NCBI GenBank assembly: GCA_018653085.1
Contig: JABIAY010000053.1
Span: 128,561 to 192,560 of the forward strand
Reading direction: 5' to 3'
DNA: 64,000 nucleotides
From: Nitrospina sp.
Lineage (GTDB): Bacteria; Nitrospinota; Nitrospinia; Nitrospinales; VA-1
Below the pieces are notes generated by a model, which made no database searches, had not been told where the DNA came from, and saw nothing but the letters and a program-made list of their open reading frames with translations. Shown here one piece after another: positions 44,857-53,840 of the stretch (its first letter is position 1; each line of letters opens with the position of its first letter). Position numbers and translations under genes: made by a program.

Positions 44857-46359
44857 ATGAAACAACGCATCTTCGGCATCGAAACGGAATATGGCCTCCT
44901 GGTAAAAGGTGATGGGGACTTTTCTTACGATCCCATGGAAATTGCCAACAAGGTCAAGAACCATGTTTTTTCAAAAAACCTGGGTGTGCTGGACCTTCAC
45001 TATCGGGCCAACGATGAGCCTCCTGGTAATGGCGGGTTCCTGCTTAACGGTGGGCGCCTGTATTTGGATATGGGCCATTTGGAATATGCCTCGCCGGAAT
45101 GCTCCAACCTTGTGGACCTGGTGACTTATGACCGTGCCGGGGATACGTTGATCCAGGAAGCGGTGGAAGAACTGGGCTGGGCCGATCATGTCTCGTTCAT
45201 CAAGAACAATGTGGACCTTGAAACCAATGCGACTTTTGGATGCCACGAGAATTATCTGGTAGGCAGGGGATTCCCTTTCGATGAGCGGGACAACCTGAAA
45301 CTGCTCTCTTCATTCTTAACCACCCGGTTGATTTATTGTGGCGCCGGCAGAATTGGTTCCTGTGATCCCCACCCGTTTCGGGATTGGGAGAACGTTGCGC
45401 CTGATGAAAAGCATGGCGATGAGGTGAACTTTCAGATTTCACAAAGGGCCGATCACATCCCTAATGAGTTTTACCGGTGGGTGCAATATAACAGGGCGAT
45501 TGTCAACACCCGCGATGAACCCTTGGCGGACCCTAGCAAGTACCGGCGCATTCATCTTCTGGTTGGTGACTCCACCATGAGTGAGTTCGCGACTGCCATG
45601 AAAATGGGGACGACAACTCTCATGCTGGAAATCATGCAGTTGGGGGTCGCCAAACGGGAATGGATTCTTGCAGACTCGGTTCAGTCTATGCGGTCCATTT
45701 CCCGCGATCCGGATTTCAAGTGGCATGTGAAACTGGCTTCGGGAAATTCTTCCACTGCCCTGGAACTGCAATGGGATACTTTGAATACCTGCAAGAAATA
45801 TCTGGCTGGAACGGATCGAGAGACGGACTGGATTCTGGAAGGTTGGGAATCGGTCTTGACCGATTTACCGAAGGGACCGGAAGCGGTGATCGGCAGAGTG
45901 GACTGGGCCAGCAAATACTGGATGCTGAACGAGTTCAGAAACGAAGAAAATCTGGAATGGAACGACCCCTGGCTCAAAAGTCTGGACTTGGAGTACCACA
46001 ATCTGAACAAGGAAACCGGCCTGTTCTGGGGACTGGAGGCTAATGGAGACGGTTACAGGAAAACCACTGATGAGGCGGTCGAATTCTCAAAGGTAAATCC
46101 TCCAAGAGGAACCCGGGCACATGGCAGGGGGGAGCTCGTTAAAAAGCTTATGAGCCAGCATGCTCACATGGGTTATCTCATAGACTGGATTGGCTTTCGC
46201 CTGAGTAAAACCGATGAACCGTTTCTGATGCTCGATCCGTTTATCTCCTATAAAGAAGAAATCATTGAGCATCTTGACCAGTTTGTGCCACAGCAGGAAA
46301 CTGAACAGGGCAAGGGTATGGAAAACCAAAGAGGACAAGGAAAAAAATCTTATGAGTGA
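44857..46359 (+). CDS. pafA: PafA, ligase for the Pup/UBact modifier
   Basis: PafA uses ATP to form an isopeptide bond between the modifier C-terminal Glu and a substrate Lys. The 500-residue glutamine-synthetase-like protein has GIETEYG at 7-13. The segment GGRLYLDMGHLEYASPEC contains Asp71, matching the catalytic Asp of PafA rather than Dop. Later come NTRDEPLADPSKYRR and WNDPWLKSLDLEYHNL. It is paralogous to dop in the same operon. The C-terminus has an extra Gln/Gly/Lys-rich tail (about 480-500). Its last 8 bases overlap the HIT gene. Confidence 0.93.
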   Translation: MKQRIFGIETEYGLLVKGDGDFSYDPMEIANKVKNHVFSKNLGVLDLHYRANDEPPGNGGFLLNGGRLYLDMGHLEYASPECSNLVDLVTYDRAGDTLIQEAVEELGWADHVSFIKNNVDLETNATFGCHENYLVGRGFPFDERDNLKLLSSFLTTRLIYCGAGRIGSCDPHPFRDWENVAPDEKHGDEVNFQISQRADHIPNEFYRWVQYNRAIVNTRDEPLADPSKYRRIHLLVGDSTMSEFATAMKMGTTTLMLEIMQLGVAKREWILADSVQSMRSISRDPDFKWHVKLASGNSSTALELQWDTLNTCKKYLAGTDRETDWILEGWESVLTDLPKGPEAVIGRVDWASKYWMLNEFRNEENLEWNDPWLKSLDLEYHNLNKETGLFWGLEANGDGYRKTTDEAVEFSKVNPPRGTRAHGRGELVKKLMSQHAHMGYLIDWIGFRLSKTDEPFLMLDPFISYKEEIIEHLDQFVPQQETEQGKGMENQRGQGKKSYE

Positions 46360-46696
46360 TTGCCTGTTTTGTAAAATCAGCGAGGGCAGTATTCCTTCCG
46401 ATAAGGTTTATGAATCGGACACGTTGTTCGCGATTAATGATGTTAACCCGCAGGCCCCAACGCATATTCTGATTATTCCCCGAATCCATCAAGGCACTTT
46501 GCTGGATGTCGAGGAAAAGGACCATGGGCTGATGGGTTCGGTGATCAGTGTGGCGAATCAACTGGCTAAGGAAAGAGGACTTGATAAATCAGGGTTCCGG
46601 CTGGTGGTCAACTGTGGGGCAGGGGCCGGACAGTCGGTGTTTCATATTCATTATCATCTTTTAGGCGGCCGAGCCATGAACTGGCCGCCGGGCTAA
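46352..46696 (+). CDS. HIT (histidine triad) family protein, HinT-like
   Basis: This 114-residue nucleotide-binding hydrolase of the histidine-triad family has HxHxH at His98/100/102 (FHIHYHLLGG) and CxxC at Cys4/Cys7, as in zinc-containing HinT proteins. Length is typical of HinT, which cleaves adenosine phosphoramidates and aminoacyl-AMP. ATG 46352 overlaps the pafA stop region by 8 nt and starts the conserved N-terminus (MSDCLFCKI), so it is translationally coupled to the proteasome operon. An upstream in-frame start inside pafA is unlikely. TAA is followed directly by a repeat copy. Confidence 0.92.
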   Translation: MSDCLFCKISEGSIPSDKVYESDTLFAINDVNPQAPTHILIIPRIHQGTLLDVEEKDHGLMGSVISVANQLAKERGLDKSGFRLVVNCGAGAGQSVFHIHYHLLGGRAMNWPPG

Positions 46697-46859
46697 CCAC
46701 TAGGCGTGGGGCCAGTGTGCCGTTGCTTTATTTGGCGAGCAAAGAGTTGTCTCGGCTTGATATGAGCCTCCCCCTGATAAGGGGGATTGAGGGGGTTGCC
46801 CTTACTTAATGGGACACTGGATAGAACTATTGCTCATGACACCGGCGGCTATGCCGGTA
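46697..46859. repeat. dispersed stop-codon-associated repeat copy (best core)
   Basis: Immediately after the HIT-gene TAA comes CCACTAGGCGTGGGGCCAGT. The 59-bp core (46699-46757) differs from the 21.8-kb copy at 4 positions by eye. A C-rich/G-rich hairpin follows (CCCCCTGATAAGGGGG), and the copy ends in CCGGCGGCTATGCCGG just ahead of the nadA ribosome-binding site. The terminal hairpin may influence nadA translation. Confidence 0.7.
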
Positions 46860-46869
46860 GGGAAAATTC

Positions 46870-47883
46870 ATGATTACCGCAGAAAAATTATACGAAAAGC
46901 TTAAAGACATTCAGGTGGGCAATCCGGTTTGCCGGTTTACCCAGGAACATTGTGAGCTGTTGCTTCCTACCATAAGAAGGATTGAAGAGCTCAAGCGCGA
47001 AAAGAATGCCATCATCCTCGTGCATAATTATGTCGCGCCGCAAATTTTTTATAGTGTCGCCGACTACACTGGCGACTCTTATGGTTTGTCGAAAAAAGCG
47101 AAAGAATCCGATGCCGATGTCATCGTTTTTTCGGCGGTTCGCTTTATGGCGGAGACCGCCAAGATTCTCAATCCTGGAAAAGTAGTGCTGGACCCCAACC
47201 CCGATGGCGGTTGTTCCCTGGCTGATGGCATAACGGCAAAGGATGTTATCCGACTACGCAAAGAATTTCCCGATCACACATTCGTCTGTTATATCAACAC
47301 GACTGCCGAGGTGAAAGCCCAGTGTGATGTGTGCGTTACCTCTTCGAATGTTTATGCCATTATTGAAAAAATTCCGAATGACAGGATTTATTTTTTGCCC
47401 GACAGGCTCATGGGTGAAAACGTGATCAAGCATCTTGAAGCCCGGGGAGTGAACAAGGATATCCAGCTCTGGGATGGTGCCTGCTACGTTCATGAGGAGT
47501 ACCAGCCGGAAAGCATAGACCAGGTGCGACGAAACTTTGAGGGCGTCGAGATTCTTGTACATCCTGAGTGTCGCTCTTCTGTGGTGGACAAGGCTGATTA
47601 TGTAGGAAGTACCAGCCAAATGCTTGATCACGTGCGTGAATCGAAGCGAGACTCCTTCTTTCTGCTTACCGAATGCGGCCTGACTGGTGTTCTGCAATCC
47701 GAATTTCCGGAAAAAACATTTGCAGGAAGCTGTACACTTTGCAAATATATGAAGTTCAACTCATTGGAAGATATATTAAGCGTGCTTGAGAACCCGAGTC
47801 CGCGTAGCATCGTTGAGATCGACCTGGAGACTCAGAAGCGTGCCCTTCAATGTGTTGAGCGCATGTTTCATTACACCAGCTAA
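46870..47883 (+). CDS. nadA: quinolinate synthase
   Basis: NadA condenses iminoaspartate with dihydroxyacetone phosphate to quinolinate in de novo NAD synthesis, using a [4Fe-4S] cluster. The 337-residue length fits the family. Typical segments are LVHNYVAPQIF, VADYTGDSYGLS, FMAETAKILNP, NPDGGCSLAD, TSSNVYAI, PDRLMGENV, VHPECR and the C-terminal GSCTLCKYMKFN. Conserved cysteines for the cluster are present. GGGA lies 6-7 nt before the ATG. The PAS-GGDEF gene begins 3 nt after its stop. No nadB or nadC is adjacent. Confidence 0.94.
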   Translation: MITAEKLYEKLKDIQVGNPVCRFTQEHCELLLPTIRRIEELKREKNAIILVHNYVAPQIFYSVADYTGDSYGLSKKAKESDADVIVFSAVRFMAETAKILNPGKVVLDPNPDGGCSLADGITAKDVIRLRKEFPDHTFVCYINTTAEVKAQCDVCVTSSNVYAIIEKIPNDRIYFLPDRLMGENVIKHLEARGVNKDIQLWDGACYVHEEYQPESIDQVRRNFEGVEILVHPECRSSVVDKADYVGSTSQMLDHVRESKRDSFFLLTECGLTGVLQSEFPEKTFAGSCTLCKYMKFNSLEDILSVLENPSPRSIVEIDLETQKRALQCVERMFHYTS

Positions 47884-47886
47884 ACT

Positions 47887-49149
47887 ATGACCTCTGAATT
47901 ACTTCACAGTCTCGAAAAACTTTCCGAACAAAACCCTAACCCCATTTTCAGTGTAAGCAAGGAGAGGTTTGTCTTGCAGGCTAATCGGGCTTGCGCCAAG
48001 GCACTGGAAGACTGGAAGCTTGAGAAAGGGGATCCTGTTCCTGAAGAGTTAACGAGCCTGATTGATTCTGCTTTTGAATCGGCCTGTCCGCAGAAAAAAA
48101 GTTTATCTTGCACAGATGTTCTATACGACTTTGAGGTCATACCATTTGTGGGGTCGGGTTCCGATTTTGCTTTGGTCCATGCGCATGCCCCAGAAAACTC
48201 TACGGAGAAAAGGTTGAAGGCTATTAAACGCCTGGATGCTTTTCTTTTTAGCGAGAAAAAAAATAAATTGTTGGTCCAGAATGCTTTGGATGGAATCATT
48301 ACCATTGATGACAAGGGAGTGATGCAGAGTTTTAATCCGGCGGCAGAAAAAATTTTTGGCTACTCTGCCAGAGAGGTGGTGGGGAAAAATGTCAGCCAAC
48401 TGATGCCGGAGCCGGATAAAGGCCAGCACGATGGGTACCTTGAAAAATATTTTAAAACTGGAAAAGCAACTATCATTGGGGCTGCCAGGGAGGTCATGGG
48501 TTTGAAAAAGGACGGCAGTTCTTTCTCCCTCGAACTCAATGTCAACGAGATGGTCTGGGATGGAAAAAGTGAGTTTGTCGGGATAGTACGCGATATTACC
48601 CAGCGCAAACAGTTGGAGGAAAAACTGCGAAGGTTATCCGTTATAGATGGGTTGACGGGAATCGGTAATCGCCGCCTTTTTGATGAAACTCTGAATAGCG
48701 AATGGAAAAGGGCCATGAGGGACCAACACTCCCTATCATTGATCATGCTGGATATTGATTTTTTCAAACTTTATAACGATAGCTATGGGCATCAGGGCGG
48801 AGACACGTGCCTGACACAGGTTGCTACAGCTCTTGATCAATGTGTTCAACGTCCGGCTGATCTGGTGGCTCGTTATGGGGGCGAAGAGTTTGCGGTGGTT
48901 CTCCCCGAAACAACCCTGGAAGGAGCGTCCAATCTGGCGGAGGCCATTCGTTCTTCCATTGAAGGTCTGAAAATAGAACATAACGAAAACAAGGTCAGCT
49001 CTTATGTTACCGTGAGCGCCGGGATCTCTGCTTTGATTCCGAAACGCGGGGCCTTATGTGAGCAGTTGATCTCAAATGCCGACAAGGCACTTTATCAGGC
49101 CAAAGAAAATGGCAGGAACCAGGTGTGCGCTGAAAAGGAGACTGTGTAA
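47887..49149 (+). CDS. PAS-domain diguanylate cyclase
   Basis: This is 420 residues. An N-terminal region (about 1-110) looks like a degenerate PAS. A clear PAS domain lies at about 128-240 (DGIITIDDKGVMQSFNPAAEKIFGYS, with a PAC segment EFVGIVRDITQRK). The GGDEF domain follows at about 250-415 with active site RYGGEEF and an I-site RPAD five residues before it. It is predicted to make c-di-GMP under control of a small-molecule, redox or light signal; no cofactor ligand is obvious. No membrane helices, so cytoplasmic. It starts 3 nt after nadA and is probably co-transcribed with it. Confidence 0.9.
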   Translation: MTSELLHSLEKLSEQNPNPIFSVSKERFVLQANRACAKALEDWKLEKGDPVPEELTSLIDSAFESACPQKKSLSCTDVLYDFEVIPFVGSGSDFALVHAHAPENSTEKRLKAIKRLDAFLFSEKKNKLLVQNALDGIITIDDKGVMQSFNPAAEKIFGYSAREVVGKNVSQLMPEPDKGQHDGYLEKYFKTGKATIIGAAREVMGLKKDGSSFSLELNVNEMVWDGKSEFVGIVRDITQRKQLEEKLRRLSVIDGLTGIGNRRLFDETLNSEWKRAMRDQHSLSLIMLDIDFFKLYNDSYGHQGGDTCLTQVATALDQCVQRPADLVARYGGEEFAVVLPETTLEGASNLAEAIRSSIEGLKIEHNENKVSSYVTVSAGISALIPKRGALCEQLISNADKALYQAKENGRNQVCAEKETV

Positions 49150-49302
49150 GCCCCCCCCGATCCCCCCGTCAATCCCTTTGATTTTTCGGCTACTATAAAC
49201 CGTTTTAAATAAAAGCTTATGCCATTTTTTGCAGTGGCCGTTAAGGATGTATAGGACATGGAATAGTCCGACTTTAAACATCTTTTGGTGGAGGGCGACT
49301 CA

Positions 49303-49782
49303 ATGATCGGAGGCAGTGGAGGACTCGGTTCAACGATTCTCAGCAGTTTAGCTCAGCAGGTTTATCAGCGTTTTCAGAAAGAGGATAGCAATTATTCGGG
49401 TGGATTGGATCTCAGCGAAGTTCAGGAAAAAATAGATACGACTGGGAGTGGTCAAGAGATACTGGATAATTTTGACTCCATTGATACCGACCAGAGCGAA
49501 GAATTATCGGCTACAGAATTGATCGCGTTTCGGGCAAAGTCCACCGAAGGGCGGAATGAACTTTTTGGTCGGCTGGAAACCCTTTTTCAGCAATCAGGAA
49601 TTTCTACCGGTAGCATTGTTGACTTCTTGAGCGATGGGTCCGGTCAGAGTGACGATTTATCCTCCATCCTGCAAAACGCGACAAACCTGGATGCTTTGAT
49701 CGAATCACGAGTTCAGGAGATTTTGACAAGTACCGATGAACCTCCTGAGGCCGCTCTTTTGAAATTCGACACCACCATCTAA
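49303..49782 (+). CDS. EF-hand-like calcium-binding protein, 159 aa
   Basis: This small protein contains two EF-hand-type loops. DSNYSGGLDLSE has acidic or polar ligands at loop positions 1, 3, 5, 9 and 12. DTDQSEELSATE, about 30 residues later, keeps 1, 3, 5 and 12. The rest is helical and acidic with a Gly/Ser-rich N-terminus. No signal peptide is visible, so a cytoplasmic calcium buffer or sensor is plausible, though leaderless export cannot be excluded. ATG 49303 has GGAGGG about 8 nt upstream and is preferred over TTG 49285. Confidence 0.75.
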   Translation: MIGGSGGLGSTILSSLAQQVYQRFQKEDSNYSGGLDLSEVQEKIDTTGSGQEILDNFDSIDTDQSEELSATELIAFRAKSTEGRNELFGRLETLFQQSGISTGSIVDFLSDGSGQSDDLSSILQNATNLDALIESRVQEILTSTDEPPEAALLKFDTTI

Positions 49783-49849
49783 AGCTTAGTAAATTTTCCT
49801 TCGGGTAATCAAGGGGGGGGACTGACAAAGCTGATTTTTAGAGGCGCCT

Positions 49850-50710
49850 TTAAACCATCCGGTAGCCGCCATTTTTCTCTTTTCGGGCGACCAGTAGGGT
49901 ACCCTGAAATTCTTTCTGGACACCTTTTTTCATAACCATCTCTTGCGGTACGTTCCACATCCCTGTAGCAGTCATCATAAAGCTCATGCTGTTGCAGACA
50001 TCATACAGGTTGGACTGTTCGTTCACTTTCAGGGAAACCTCCAGATCAGTCGTGGCTCTGGGGCCGACACGCTGGGTCAAGATATGAGCCCTGCTGGTAC
50101 TGCTGAGTTCTCCATCATAAAAATCCTTAAAATCCTGGCCGATCAGGTCAAACACATCAAACCCTAAAAAGCTGACTGCTTTATTAGCGAAATTGATTTT
50201 CCCCTCCGGGTCGGTCTGGATGATCAGGTCGGATACCGAGTCGATCACCCTGCGGTATTTTTCCCGGCTGTTACTGATTTCCAGGGAGCTTGTATCAATG
50301 GCATCCAGGTCCGCTCGGTTTCTGATAGAGACGTCCTTTAAAATCGCCCAAACTACTTTCGGATTCGAAGCAAAATAATTGAAGAAGGTTTCTTTATCAA
50401 TTTCCAGAACTTCCGTATCCGAGAGAGCCCGGACACTGGCTGAACGGGGCTTGGATTCCACTAATGCCATCTCGCCAAAAAACTCTCCGGCTTCCCGGAC
50501 CGCGATTTGTTTATGCTTTTTATATACCTCTACTTTTCCCGAAAGAATGATGTACATAGTTTCCTGATAGGAGTCTTCCGAAAAAAGAACCTGGCCTTTT
50601 TTCAGGCAAATTTGTTTTCCCGCGTTAAAAACGCGTTCCAAATCCGCTTCCTCAAAAAAGTGGGAAATGTGGGCCCGTTTCAAGGCTTCTAAATCTTTGC
50701 GAAGATCCAT
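49850..50710 (-). CDS. cyclic-nucleotide-binding domain plus PAS sensor protein
   Basis: This is about 286 residues. The N-terminal cNMP-binding domain (about 10-130) has the phosphate-binding cassette FGEMALVESKPRSASV, with the Arg that contacts the cyclic phosphate. A PAS domain follows (about 145-250: SVSDLIIQTDPEGKINFANKAVSFLGFD). No helix-turn-helix or catalytic domain is present, so it is a sensor or adaptor rather than a CRP-type regulator. The frame extends to an upstream start at 50782; ATG 50710 (MDLRKDLEAL) looks more natural. It stands alone. Confidence 0.82.
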   Translation of the reverse strand: MDLRKDLEALKRAHISHFFEEADLERVFNAGKQICLKKGQVLFSEDSYQETMYIILSGKVEVYKKHKQIAVREAGEFFGEMALVESKPRSASVRALSDTEVLEIDKETFFNYFASNPKVVWAILKDVSIRNRADLDAIDTSSLEISNSREKYRRVIDSVSDLIIQTDPEGKINFANKAVSFLGFDVFDLIGQDFKDFYDGELSSTSRAHILTQRVGPRATTDLEVSLKVNEQSNLYDVCNSMSFMMTATGMWNVPQEMVMKKGVQKEFQGTLLVARKEKNGGYRMV

Positions 50711-51016
50711 GGCATTAAAACCATGTGTATAAAAATGTTGGTGCTGTAATGTCAAGCTATGCTTCAAGCCTTGTAAATGCAAGAGGAAAATGGCCTTATT
50801 TGATTTCGTAACTGAATCGTAACAATGGGAGAAAAGGTGACTATGGGTTGCGCTGAATGGAAGTCCCGGTTTGCCAGTAGATTTTGAGGCACCTTCCCCC
50901 TCGTTTGTGGGATTGTGAAAAACTGCATGGTCCCCTACCTTATAAGTGTCGAGTGAAGATGTTTTGCAAATGAAAAAGCTTCAAGAAACTGCAAGAACTT
51001 TTAGAAGGTTAATGCC
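50711..51016. other. 306-bp gap between cNMP-PAS and CBS genes
   Basis: No gene, RNA or clear repeat is seen. It must hold divergent promoters for the minus-strand cNMP-PAS gene and the plus-strand CBS gene. AGAAGG precedes the CBS-gene ATG. No well-spaced -35/-10 pair could be chosen. Confidence 0.4.
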
Positions 51017-51385
51017 ATGTCTTTGATAGGACAGATTGCATCACCCACACCAACTCTGGATTCTGCAACCCTCATTTTTGATGCCATCGAGTATCTTATT
51101 AGCAACGATTGCGATCATGCCTTTGTTCAGCATGAAGGAGAAACGGCAGGTATCGTGTCGGCAGGGCAATTATTGGAGAATTACAGCTCGAAAGACTTGT
51201 CTAATACTTCGATCAGGGAATATATGGAACCCCTTTTGACGATTAAGCAAGACGAACCGCAGGCCAGAGCGGCGAAAATCATGTCAGAGCATGAAGTAGG
51301 ATGTATTGCCGTGACAAACCAGAATGGGGCGTTAGTCGGGGTCGCGTGTTTGAAAAAGTTAAACGGCTCACTTTCGGAGTATTGA
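51017..51385 (+). CDS. CBS-domain pair protein, 122 aa
   Basis: This stand-alone Bateman module has two CBS motifs of about 55 residues. The first is AIEYLISNDCDHAFVQHEGETAGIVSAGQLL and the second AAKIMSEHEVGCIAVTNQNGALVGVACL. Such proteins bind adenine nucleotides or S-adenosyl ligands and regulate partners. No fused effector domain is present. It is convergent with fumC (33 nt between stops) and close to a cNMP-PAS sensor on the other strand. Partner unknown. Confidence 0.85.
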   Translation: MSLIGQIASPTPTLDSATLIFDAIEYLISNDCDHAFVQHEGETAGIVSAGQLLENYSSKDLSNTSIREYMEPLLTIKQDEPQARAAKIMSEHEVGCIAVTNQNGALVGVACLKKLNGSLSEY

Positions 51386-51417
51386 AACCTCACCGCTCTC
51401 TGCCACCGCCGACACTT

Positions 51418-52809
51418 TTATCCCTTCGGACCAATCATATTTTCAGGCCGCACTTTCTCGTCAAATTCCTCAGGTGTGAGTAGGTTCAAAGCCGCCGCCG
51501 CTTCTTTCAGTGTACTGTTATCCTGATAAGCTTTCTTTGCTACTTTGGCGGCGTTGTCGTAACCGATATGCGGATTGAGAGCCGTGACCAGCATGAGTGA
51601 ACCTTTAAGATGTTTTTCGATTTGTATTTTGTTGGGCTCAATGCCGACTACGCAATGATCGTTGAAAGATCGGCAGGAATCGGCGAGCAGGCGAATGGAC
51701 TGAAGAAGATTGTAAATCATCACCGGTTTGAAAACATTGAGTTCGAAATGACCGGAGCATCCGCCTACATTAATAGCGGTATCATTGCCGATCACCTGTG
51801 CCGCGACCATTGTCATCGCTTCCGACTGGGTGGGGTTGACCTTGCCCGGCATGATAGAACTTCCCGGTTCATTGGCAGGTAAAACGATTTCCCCGATTCC
51901 ACATCGGGGACCGGACCCGAGCCAGCGTATATCGTTGGCGATTTTCATGAGCGAACAGGCAATCGTTTTTAAAACGCCGCTGGTCTCGACAATGGCATCG
52001 TGTGCCGCGAGGGACTCAAATTTATTCGGTGCGGTGACAAACGGACATTGGGTGAGCTCGGCGATTTGCTCGGCGACTTTTACGGCGAAATCCTTGTGCG
52101 AGTTGAGGCCGGTTCCCACTGCGGTTCCGCCCAGCGCGATCTGATACATTCTGGGCATGCAACCATTAATGCGGTCGAGCGCGTATTCCAACTGCGTGGT
52201 GTATCCGCTGAACTCCTGGCCCAGGGTAAGCGGGGTCGCGTCCATCAAATGGGTGCGGCCAATTTTTATGATGTCTTGAAATTCATCGGTTTTTTTTCGG
52301 AACGATTTGGCCAAGGTTGATACCGAGGGGATGAGTATGTCTCGAATGCGCTCTACTGCGGCGATATGCATTGCTGTGGGGAAGGTATCGTTGGAAGACT
52401 GCCCCTTGTTGACATGGTCGTTGGGGTGCACCGGGTCTTTCGAGCCGATAGTCCCTCCCGCTATTTCGATAGCCCGGTTGGCGATAACTTCGTTGGAGTT
52501 CATGTTGGATTGAGTTCCACTGCCGGTTTGCCAGACTCTCAGGGGAAAATGTTCATCCAGTTTTCCTTCGATCACTTCATCGGCGGCCTGGCAGATCAAG
52601 TCTTTGATATTTTCAGGTAAGAGTCCCAGTTCAGCATTGACCATGGCCGAAGCCTTCTTCAATATGCCCATCCCTCGGATGATTTCGCGCGGCATGGTTT
52701 CAATGCCGATATCAAAATGGATCAATGATCTCGCGGTTTGGGCTCCATAATACTTGTTGGCCGGGACATCGATCTCTCCCATGCTGTCAGTTTCAATCCG
52801 GGTACTCAT
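51418..52809 (-). CDS. fumC: class II fumarate hydratase
   Basis: FumC interconverts fumarate and malate in the TCA cycle without an iron-sulfur cluster. The 463-residue length is canonical. The superfamily signature [13 protein letters not shown] and the substrate-binding segments [13 protein letters not shown] and [13 protein letters not shown] are intact. It lies 11 nt downstream of the sigma factor gene on the same strand and is probably co-transcribed. A 33-bp gap separates it from the convergent CBS gene, with no obvious terminator. Confidence 0.96.
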   Translation of the reverse strand: MSTRIETDSMGEIDVPANKYYGAQTARSLIHFDIGIETMPREIIRGMGILKKASAMVNAELGLLPENIKDLICQAADEVIEGKLDEHFPLRVWQTGSGTQSNMNSNEVIANRAIEIAGGTIGSKDPVHPNDHVNKGQSSNDTFPTAMHIAAVERIRDILIPSVSTLAKSFRKKTDEFQDIIKIGRTHLMDATPLTLGQEFSGYTTQLEYALDRINGCMPRMYQIALGGTAVGTGLNSHKDFAVKVAEQIAELTQCPFVTAPNKFESLAAHDAIVETSGVLKTIACSLMKIANDIRWLGSGPRCGIGEIVLPANEPGSSIMPGKVNPTQSEAMTMVAAQVIGNDTAINVGGCSGHFELNVFKPVMIYNLLQSIRLLADSCRSFNDHCVVGIEPNKIQIEKHLKGSLMLVTALNPHIGYDNAAKVAKKAYQDNSTLKEAAAALNLLTPEEFDEKVRPENMIGPKG

Positions 52810-52820
52810 AACACTCCTCC

Positions 52821-53750
52821 TCAGTTTGTAAAATAGTCTGCCGCTTCCGGCATTTTCTCTTCAATATAAGTTTTAAATTTTTTTAACAACCGTTGTTCGG
52901 CTTGACGCACTGCTTCTCGAGTGACCCCTCTCTGGTCGCCAATTTCCTGGAGCGATAAAGGGTCCTCGGAAAGAATACGTTTGTCGAGAATTTCTATTTC
53001 GTTGGGATTCAGCCCGGTTTTGAAATTCTCAATATTTTCATTGAGAATCTGCCGGAACTGTTTCAATTCCACATTTTCTTCGACGGACTGTCCGCCCTGG
53101 GAAAGGGTTTGCGCAGGGGTCATGGTGCTGTCGGGACGAGACGGAGTATCAATGGAAACATCCATCGCGCCGATGCTTGCGGAGACGTCAATGACTTCTC
53201 CCTCGTCCACTCCAAATCGTTCGGCCAGCAGTTTGGTGGTGGGGTCAAACCCCTGTTGCTCCAACTTTTCTTTTTCCTTTTTCAAGTTGAACAACAGTTT
53301 TCGCCGTGCGTTGGTGGTGCCCACCCTCACCAGTCGCCAGTTGTCGAGAATATGTTTCAGGATATACGATTTGATCCACCAGGTCGCATAGGCGGAAAGA
53401 GGCACCCCTCGAAAAGGGTCGAAATTTTTAACCGCTTTCATCAGGCCAACATTGCCCTCTTGAACCAGGTCCATCAGGTTTTGCCATTCGCGCTTGAAAG
53501 TCATGGCAATTTTAATAACCTGCATCAGGTTGGCAGTGGTCAGTTTATAGGCGGCTTCGAGGTCACCGGTTTCTTGATAGCGAATGGCCAGCTCTTTTTC
53601 CTCTTCTGCTGTCAGGGCCGGGTATTTGCGGACTTCCTGCAGGTAAGCTTGAAAAGGATCACGCGGGACCAGATCTCCTTTAGTGGGCCGGATCGCCGGC
53701 ACCATGGACTTATCTGGTTTATCCAACTCAAATGTTGTTTCGTCGGTCAT
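52821..53750 (-). CDS. rpoH: RpoH-like (sigma-32) heat-shock sigma factor
   Basis: This 309-residue sigma-70-family factor has region 1.2/2 ([17 protein letters not shown]... through [31 protein letters not shown]) and a region-4 HTH ([24 protein letters not shown]). The segment [15 protein letters not shown] matches the RpoH box (QRKLFFNLR in E. coli). It probably directs heat-shock transcription. On the mRNA the candidate AGGA ribosome-binding site lies inside a short hairpin (53768-53755), and further dyads lie upstream, so temperature-sensitive translation is possible. It heads an operon with fumC. Confidence 0.88.
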   Translation of the reverse strand: MTDETTFELDKPDKSMVPAIRPTKGDLVPRDPFQAYLQEVRKYPALTAEEEKELAIRYQETGDLEAAYKLTTANLMQVIKIAMTFKREWQNLMDLVQEGNVGLMKAVKNFDPFRGVPLSAYATWWIKSYILKHILDNWRLVRVGTTNARRKLLFNLKKEKEKLEQQGFDPTTKLLAERFGVDEGEVIDVSASIGAMDVSIDTPSRPDSTMTPAQTLSQGGQSVEENVELKQFRQILNENIENFKTGLNPNEIEILDKRILSEDPLSLQEIGDQRGVTREAVRQAEQRLLKKFKTYIEEKMPEAADYFTN

Positions 53751-53754
53751 GGAT

Positions 53755-53838
53755 CAGGAATTTTCCTGTTAAATATCAATGCTTGTTTTGCCGCCATTTA
53801 CCGGGTTGATATTCGGCTGGCAAAACTTTAAAATGGCG
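53755..53838. promoter_or_regulatory. dyad-rich divergent region upstream of rpoH-like gene
   Basis: A CAGGA/TCCTG hairpin at 53755-53768 sequesters the candidate ribosome-binding site of the sigma gene (minus strand). Two further 8-bp inverted repeats cross each other: 53785-53792 with 53819-53826 (GTTTTGCC/GGCAAAAC) and 53792-53799 with 53831-53838 (CGCCATTT/AAATGGCG). These may be alternative RNA pairings, a pseudoknot or DNA operators. The plus-strand gene starts at 53841. Confidence 0.45.
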
Positions 53839-53840
53839 AA

